Under the pieces are notes generated by a model that saw nothing but the letters and a program-made list of their open reading frames with translations, was not told the DNA's origin and made no database searches. From positions 473,298 through 537,297 of the forward strand of contig NW_006763305.1 in NCBI RefSeq assembly GCF_000218685.1: DNA of 64,000 nucleotides. Reading direction: 5' to 3'. Position numbers and translations under genes: made by a program. This document shows positions 57,977 to 64,000 of the stretch, one piece after another. Origin of the DNA: Serpula lacrymans var. lacrymans S7.9 (taxonomy: Eukaryota > Basidiomycota > Agaricomycetes > Boletales > Serpulaceae). Numbering within the stretch: position 1 is the stretch's first letter; every line of letters starts with the position of its first letter.

Positions 57977-58400
57977 ATGTCCACACAAGAAAATCCCACT
58001 TTACAGCCTATTAAGCTGGATCACTATGTCCCTAACAATGTTGCTCCAAGGCCCTTAATCCTTGAGCCACCCATCTGGGAGGGTGTCAATGGACACTCAC
58101 ATGCCAAGACTATTAGTTATGCTATGGATGATGTCCCTTTTCTCACTAGGAATGGCTATTTCTATGACACAGTGGTTAATTCGGGTCAAACATTAAAAAT
58201 AGGAGAAAGTTTGGATTGTACTGACTACCTATTGCTAAACTCAGCACAGTACAGCCAATATGGTCCAGATCCCCAGCTCAGCATCAATTACGGTCACGCA
58301 ATACTGAGAGTCTTCAACATTTCTGGAACCAGTCTCATTTTAAACCTGGTTCATTTTAATCTGCCGAACATTCATTTTGAAGAGGTGCAGACTTTTCTCA
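57977..58400 (+). CDS. Unrecognised open frame in the transposon region
   Basis: The frame from 57977 (ATG) reads RPLILEPPIWEGVNGHSHAK, then SYAMDDVPFLTRNGYFYDTV, CTDYLLLNSAQYSQYGPDPQ and AILRVFNISGTSLILNLVHF. Codon usage and residue mix look protein-like, and the frame runs on to 58498. I do not recognise the family. It lies between a Gypsy relic and a Harbinger relic, so it may be transposon cargo or a fragment of an unknown element protein. No splice sites were needed. Confidence 0.35.
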
Positions 58401-58599
58401 AGAGTCTACAACAGTTCTCCTTTGTTGTAAGTACGATAAGACGTGAGTGTGAATGGAAAATAAGAAAAAGGATAAGAGTAATAGGACACCAGTTGTAATC
58501 TCTAGTCCAAGGGCGAGAGGAGTGACAGGGATGAATTGGATAACCACAACATGATGGGAATGCAATGAGAAAAATTGATTCCTCACACCTATAAGTAAC

Positions 58600-59060
58600 A
58601 AGGTTTGATACTCAGTGAATGATGTTGAAGAATAAACACATATGCATATTTGAAATTGTATCAGCACTGTGCTGGAACCTCTCCTGCATATCCCTATCTG
58701 TCACACCAGTGTCACACATTTGGAGAAAGATAACAAGCTGCTCCTCTGTTGAGATATGCTTGGAGTGACAAAACCTGCATAATCCTTGAGCTCTTGAATG
58801 AGCCTACAGAGAACTGGCTTGAAAAGCCCTGTCATATCATGGAATCAATGAGGATGTCCACATAATAGCTCCCTAACCCAAGCATGACCAGTTAAAATTG
58901 AATTATGCTGAGGTGATTTAATAAGAGATGATACTAAAGCCAGTGATACAGCAGCAGCAGCTGTGGCTGAAGCCATGGAAGCAGCCTTCCTTTGTTGAGC
59001 ATGAGATGACTTAAGGAGCGCCAAGGCAGCTGCTTTCTTTTGAGAGGAGGATGTGAGCAT
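58600..59060 (-). pseudogene. PIF/Harbinger-type transposase relic, N-terminal part
   Basis: Minus strand from 59060: a short Ala/Ser-rich start, then SILTGHAWVRELLCGHPH. After a frameshift comes FHDMTGLFKPVLCRLIQELK, then, in another frame, ISTEEQLVIFLQMCDTGVTD and RDMQERFQHSADTISNMHMC. These are the helix-turn-helix blocks that precede the DDE nuclease in fungal Harbinger transposases. The catalytic domain is absent. At least two frame changes. Confidence 0.72.
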
Positions 59061-59253
59061 GATGGAGGTTCGGGGGAAGGAAAACCACTATCTACTGTTG
59101 TTAACCATCAGTTTGGATACGGGGGGGGGGCTATTAGGACATTTCTGAAAACATACATTCCACTGTCATTTTTCCTTAACGACTTAAATCCATAGCAGTC
59201 CTGTGTATTCTTACAACTTATTCCAACTTTCCTAGCACAAAATCCTGAACTAT

Positions 59254-59584
59254 TGAGTTAATAATCTAAATGAAACTCAGCTGCTGCCTAAGAGGCTATA
59301 GACACGACTTAATTATTTACCTAAGTGAAACTACAATAGATGTTAGTTTAAGGTGATCTCTAATAAATGTAATATAACATACCTCAGCCGCTGCTTAAGA
59401 GGCTATAGAAACGACTGAGGTATTCCTATACTAAACCCCCTACTACTTATAGTCAGAGGTGCTACTCACTACAGTATAATGACTCGTAGGAGAACAATGG
59501 TGACTCCATGAAGCAGCCATTATGCTCCATGGAGAACAATGGCTGCTTTAGCAGAGACTGGGTTTATCCAGTTTTGTCATGAGT
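59254..59584 (-). repeat. Solo LTR (321 bp) of the Copia family with 5-bp target duplication
   Basis: The LTR occupies 59259-59579 in minus orientation, beginning TGACAAAACTGG and ending GATTATTA. It is flanked by TGAGT at 59254-59258 and 59580-59584. It contains two copies of a 34-bp unit 107 bp apart. It is a remnant of LTR-LTR recombination of the same family as the element at 28565-33771. Confidence 0.9.
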
Positions 59585-59724
59585 GAGTTCATGTGCATGT
59601 GAAAGTAACGCTCTAATAAGGTACTGCAATCTCAGTTTCAAAAATTTCAGGTGCGCCACACTCAAAATCGAGCGCGTGACATAGTGTGACATAGCGTGAG
59701 AAATTCCGTTTGCCTCTCAGCTCA

Positions 59725-59761
59725 TTCAAAACGAGAGCGTTTTCACGGCTCTCGTTTTGAA
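59725..59761. repeat. 14-bp perfect hairpin upstream of the Chs7 gene
   Basis: TTCAAAACGAGAGC (59725-59738) pairs with GCTCTCGTTTTGAA (59748-59761) across a 9-nt loop. It lies about 80 bp before the ATG of Chs7 and so may be in its promoter or 5' UTR. Confidence 0.75.
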
Positions 59762-59841
59762 ACGGTGGCTGCCAAACGGGCCTCACAATCGTTTCCCACC
59801 ACGCCCTATCACTCCTTTCACATCCTCTTTCCTCGCTCACG

Positions 59842-61322
59842 ATGGGGCTTCAGTTCGGCTCTTTCGACAGCGTATGCTCGACGGCGGCGCTCGTCATTTG
59901 TCCTATGCTAGGCGCATCGTCACAGGGTATCGAACCTTCGTGTTACAGCAGAAACGTGCAGATCGGGTCAACCCTTATATTTCAACCTTGTCAGTCTACA
60001 CGTTCTGAATCACAGGTACCGCTGACCTAGACATTACCTTCAGCGACGTCCTTCATTCACATAATAGCAATCATAATGACAGCTATTATGATATACCACA
60101 TTCGTAGCAAGTACACCGCGGTCGGCAAGTGCCTTTTTGCTCAGGATACCGTTCTGTTGCTGACGATGACGGTTTGCAATGACAGGTCGCAAAGAAATTG
60201 TGATGTTCTTTTGGATGTATATGCTTATACAATTCCTTGCGTTGTTCCTCGACTCTGGAGTAATACCAACATCAAACGTTAGCTACCCTGTAAGTCCGTA
60301 TTTCACTCACTTTCGTTACTCTTCCCAGAGTGATTGTGTTTGATGCCGACTTTACTCTCACTTGTCTTCTCTTTTTTGTCAACACACTAACGGTCTGCAT
60401 CATAGTGGTTTGCTGCGGTGTACTCGGGCCTCGTGTCAGCAATTTACTGTTGTTTGTTGATCAATGGTTTCGTCGGCTTCCAGTTCGCAGAGGATGGCAC
60501 ACCTGTGTCGCTATGGGTATGTCTTTCATCTCGTCCAATAAGTCGTTTCACTAATCTCCTGTGCAATGTTTAGCTTCTGCGCCTGTCAACTCTGGCAATA
60601 TTTGGTCTTTCGTTCTTCATATCGATCGCGACCTTCAAGTCGCTCGCGTCTTTCTCTCCGAGCAAACCCACAGCGCTATTCGTCATCTATCTCATATGGC
60701 CAATAATTTGTGTAGTCACGTATACGCTCTCGCAATTAATCCTCGTCTTTCGCACGCTGGATGACCGATGGCCGTTGGGCGACGTCCTATTTGGAATCGG
60801 GTTCTACACGGTGGCACAGGTTCTATTGTTCGCTTTCAGCGTCACGATATGTAATGCAATCCAACACTACCTGGACGGACTGTTCTTCTTTGAACTGTGC
60901 GTCTTGTTGAGTGTGATGATGGTTTACAAATATTGGGATAGTATCACGGTTAGTCATATTCCTCCTTTCCCTCCACTTTGCCCTTGTCTAAACAAACCTT
61001 GCACTACCGGCAGCGCGAAGACTTGGAATTTTCTGTCGGGTCAAAAGCGGCCGTATGGGAAATCAAGGACCCTCTCCTGGCAGGATCGTACGAAGATTCG
61101 AGCGATGCTGGATTTGGCGCCAATACGAGCAGCGTTTATCACGGTGGCGGTGGTTACGGCAATGGATCCCAGTACGGCGGCAATGCCCAAAGTATGTATG
61201 GAGGACCATCGCCAAGTCTGGTAGGCGGGCTCAGTGGAACGCAGATGTATAGCGGCGCTGGTGCTGGCAAGGGTGGATATGGCGGAAGAGGATATCCGCC
61301 TAATAATGCCGAGCGCTACTGA
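59842..61322 (+). CDS. CHS7: Chitin synthase export chaperone Chs7
   Basis: ER membrane chaperone needed for exit of chitin synthase from the ER. Six exons (59842-59989, 60044-60124, 60186-60289, 60406-60516, 60574-60948, 61014-61322) join exactly to 375 aa. Key blocks are [19 protein letters not shown] at the start, [95 protein letters not shown] and [36 protein letters not shown] then follows. Seven hydrophobic helices are visible, followed by a Gly/Tyr/Ser-rich cytosolic tail. The second intron begins GC (G|GCAAGT), a GC-AG intron needed to restore the TAVGRKE motif. Confidence 0.95.
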
Positions 61323-61879
61323 GCGCTACCAGGGTGTAATATAAATAGAGAGGGGAGTGCCAGGGAAGAGAAAGAAGTCTACGAGGAAAATACATGAAAG
61401 TACGTACATATGGTCGCGATGGACCATTGCCAGTGCTACGGACTTTGGGGGCCTAATGCGGTACTGCACCTGGCGTATCTTCTTTATTGGCGCACAGCGT
61501 ATTTCTCTTGCATCTCATGGAGTATAATGAAGCATGGACACTTGAAGTACTACATCTGCTTGTCGATTTGGTTTAATTCATCTTTATTTTTTTTTGTTGA
61601 CAAAACTGTTTTATCTCCATGGTTCTAAATGTAATGTGCTTTTATGTTAATGATCTTATCTTCTAAGATGGTAGATACAGGCGTTCGTACAACACTCCCG
61701 AAAAGTCATTGAGGTGGTCCCTTTCCCAAATGCCATATATTGATATAATTTAGAGCATGGTAACATCGCAACAACGTTGGCTTCTTCGCGCACCCGAATT
61801 AATGTGACTCATGCATAAGTATGGTAACCGTAGTACATAGTATCGGCGTCGAACATTTTTTCCGTCTACATCTTCTTCG
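61323..61879. other. Intergenic between CHS7 and the deaminase gene
   Basis: T-rich 3' region of CHS7 and promoter of the next gene, with no gene seen. Confidence 0.45.
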
Positions 61880-63632
61880 ATGGGGATTACAGGTTTTGCA
61901 GCTGATGCTCTACGGTCTCTAAGCACTGCTCAGCGATCCTTTATCGAATCCCTTCCCAAAGCTGAGCTACACGCGCATCTGAATGGATCGATACCGATTG
62001 AGACATTGCAAGAGCTTGCTAAGGAGTATACCATCGATAGCGATGATGGTATGTCCAGCACGCTCCCTCCCGACATCCAAACTGGCCTAGCGCGTTTGCA
62101 GTCTGGTCCCACTCTGTACGACATCAATTCTTTCTTTCCGCTCTTCCCTGCCATATACTTCCTCACATCTACACCACGCACCCTTGCACGTGCCACGCAT
62201 GCTGTCCTAGATTCCTTCCTTGGTCCGACACCATCACCTTCTGAATCGACGGGGCAACTTCCTCCGTCGTCGCCCCAATGCACTTACCTCGAACTGCGAA
62301 CAACTCCACGTGCAACTACAGCTCTCACGTTCGCCTCGTATCTCGATGTAGTTCTCGCAGAGATCGAACTCTATCCCCCCGAAAAAGCTGCGCTTATTGT
62401 TAGCATTGATCGGAGGATGACGGTTGATGTCGTAAAGGAGATTGTAAAGCTTACGATCGACTTGAAGGAGCAAGGAAGGAGAGTGGTAGGGGTTGACTTG
62501 TGCGGAGATCCGTTGGTGAGTGACTGTGGGTTGTACTATCGCTTGAGTCATGGTGTAGAGACGGGTCACTTCATGGTCTATGACATCCACATGGGGCAGT
62601 ATATGTACTTTACTTCTGATAAACGCGTATCTATTGAGGTCTGTGCTCATGTTATCCAAAGGCAGGCAATATGCACGAATTTGCGCCTCACTTCAAGCGT
62701 GCAAAGGAAGCTGGCTTGGGTATCACCCTTCACATAGCAGAGGTATGTCTAAACATCCGTTCGTTAATCTAATTGATAGATTTACAACTTCACGCGATCT
62801 TCGTTGATTTTGGTTTATCCTTAAAAATATGTCTGTGCTTACATACCCGTCTAACTGTAGACCGTGACGAATCCTGCCTCCGAGACGCTCCACTTCCTCT
62901 CATGGTCCCCCGATCGACTCGGGCACGCCACCTTCCTCAACGAAGATGCCAAAGCCATAGTCATGCGCGACAATATATGCGTCGAGATATGTCTCACGTC
63001 TAATCTGTTGTAAGTGGGAGAACACATATATATGCGCGTAATTTAGTGTGACACTTTCATTGATGTGGTTGTATCTTTCTGCAGGTGTAAGACCGTGTCG
63101 ACACTCGAAGAGCACCATATTCGACATTACCTTCGGAATAACCATACCATTGCTATCTGCGTACGTCGTTTATCCTGCTTCCTCGATACCTATCTTCTCT
63201 ATGTGCTCCCTCTCGATCTCTTCACCCCCACTCCTCCTGCTTTCAAGGTATATATGCTCAGCTGACTACATCCTTTTCACTGCTCTGGTTTGGCTTGATA
63301 CGGTTCACTTCGTGTCTCCGCGAACTGTCCAAATGGTTTCCCTCTCGGTTACTAACTCTACATACTTGCTTATCTTTTCCTGATCCGATGCCTTTTACCT
63401 CTGGACGCCTTTATACATCTACTGTATATTTACTAAACAGACCGACGATACACTTCCATTCCGCAATTCCCTTCCAGGCGAATACGCGCTTCTTCTCGCT
63501 ACGCCCCCACTTGGTCTCGGCCTTTCTGAGGCGGAGGTCGAGCGAGTGGCGAAGATGGGGATGAGTGCGCGGTTTGGGTGCGGGAGTGGACCTGGACCGT
63601 CGGATGACGCTGTGACGGTGCCAGATACCTGA
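61880..63632 (+). CDS. Adenosine deaminase-like protein (ADAL / N6-methyl-AMP deaminase type)
   Basis: Zinc hydrolase of the adenosine/AMP deaminase superfamily; ADAL-type members hydrolyse N6-methyl-AMP to IMP. Five exons (61880-62515, 62662-62742, 62861-63009, 63085-63160, 63441-63632) join to 377 aa. The metal ligands are visible: LPKAELHAHLNGSI (His 31 and 33), catalytic-site ITLHIAE (His 236, Glu 239), SPDRLGHATFL (His 261) and TDDTLPF (Asp 316/317). The LHAHLNGSI form (Asn-Gly rather than Asp/Glu-Gly) and VEICLTSNL favour ADAL over classical ADA. Cytosolic; no signal peptide. The start is the only ATG upstream of the motif. Confidence 0.9.
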
Positions 63633-64000
63633 TGCGTACCTCACTCAAGATTTTCCAATGGATAGAGAAGGAGCGTGTGTTCGACGGTGACAACGCTCTA
63701 CGACGATATTTTCATATATATTCAACTCACTTCTGTATCTGTACAATCTATTCAAATGTACTATAGGATAAACTAGCTCACAGCCATACCTCCCAACTCA
63801 TTTCTCCTGTACTCATTACACCGCAAGGTTTTATCTGGAATAAAATATTTGCAATGCTGTTGCAATAGCGGTAATAGCTTCTTTACATTAGAAAATTTCA
63901 TCCTAGTACTATCAAGCAGAGCTGTCATCAAAATTGCAATAAAAATAAGAAGTTACTCCGGATCTTAGCTACCCATCGAGGGACGGGGTACCGTGATGCG
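63633..64000. other. 3' flank to the window edge
   Basis: AT-rich, with no gene recognised. Confidence 0.4.

Noticed and set aside
1..64000. CRISPR arrays, bacterial operons, tRNA or rRNA genes
   Set aside because: The window is clearly intron-bearing fungal DNA. No spaced repeat array, no tRNA cloverleaf and no rRNA core sequence was noticed by eye; a tRNAscan-SE run would settle the tRNA question.

Overview
The window looks like nuclear DNA of an agaricomycete basidiomycete (mushroom-forming fungus). Genes are intron-rich, with introns of about 50-70 nt that begin GTRNGT and end in YAG. Several protein families are typical of that group: F-box proteins with MPPEI-type boxes, single-pass membrane proteins with Gly-rich membrane segments, GT25 with a type II anchor, Chs7, and a bromo-BAH RSC subunit. 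The mobile elements are fungal too: PIF1/Helitron, Copia, Gypsy and PIF-Harbinger relics. The genus cannot be read from this sequence.

Layout. 1-0.7 kb: broken PIF1-like helicase running off the left edge. 1.3-2.6 kb: secreted/type I membrane protein. 4.3-10.2 kb: two paralogous F-box genes in tandem. 11.0-15.5 kb, minus strand: a membrane protein with PPxY motifs, a GT25 glycosyltransferase and COP9 signalosome subunit 7. 16.2-27.5 kb: RGP1, a PSP1-domain protein, APC11 (minus) head-to-head with a HAUS1-like coiled-coil gene, and another single-pass membrane protein. 28.6-33.8 kb: a Copia LTR retrotransposon with eight premature stops, abutting a 5'-truncated SNF2 helicase (33.8-35.3 kb). 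35.6-43.4 kb: a P-loop kinase (minus), a GST pseudogene next to its intact paralogue, and a GH99-like glycoside hydrolase with a long Pro-rich tail. 43.8-49.6 kb: a C2H2 zinc-finger gene (minus) and an RSC1/2-like chromatin remodelling subunit. 51.9-59.6 kb: an AT-rich transposon graveyard. It holds fragments of LTRs in both orientations, a Gypsy gag relic split by a 3,052-bp palindrome-ended element with two 418-bp near-identical inverted arms, a Harbinger relic and a solo LTR with target-site duplication. 59.8-63.6 kb: Chs7 and an adenosine deaminase-like gene.

How genes relate. Most are independent housekeeping genes. Ubiquitin/cullin biology recurs in the first 24 kb: two F-box proteins, a PPxY membrane protein, CSN7 (deneddylation of cullins) and APC11 (RING of the APC/C). 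The sequence alone does not show that this is more than coincidence. Cell-surface functions recur as well (GT25, Chs7, GH99-like, three single-pass membrane proteins).

The most unusual parts are the palindromic element at 53.5-56.6 kb, the LTR length variants explained exactly by internal repeat-mediated deletions, the nonsense pattern in the Copia element, and the 28-nt microexon carrying both zinc-ligand histidines in the C2H2 gene.
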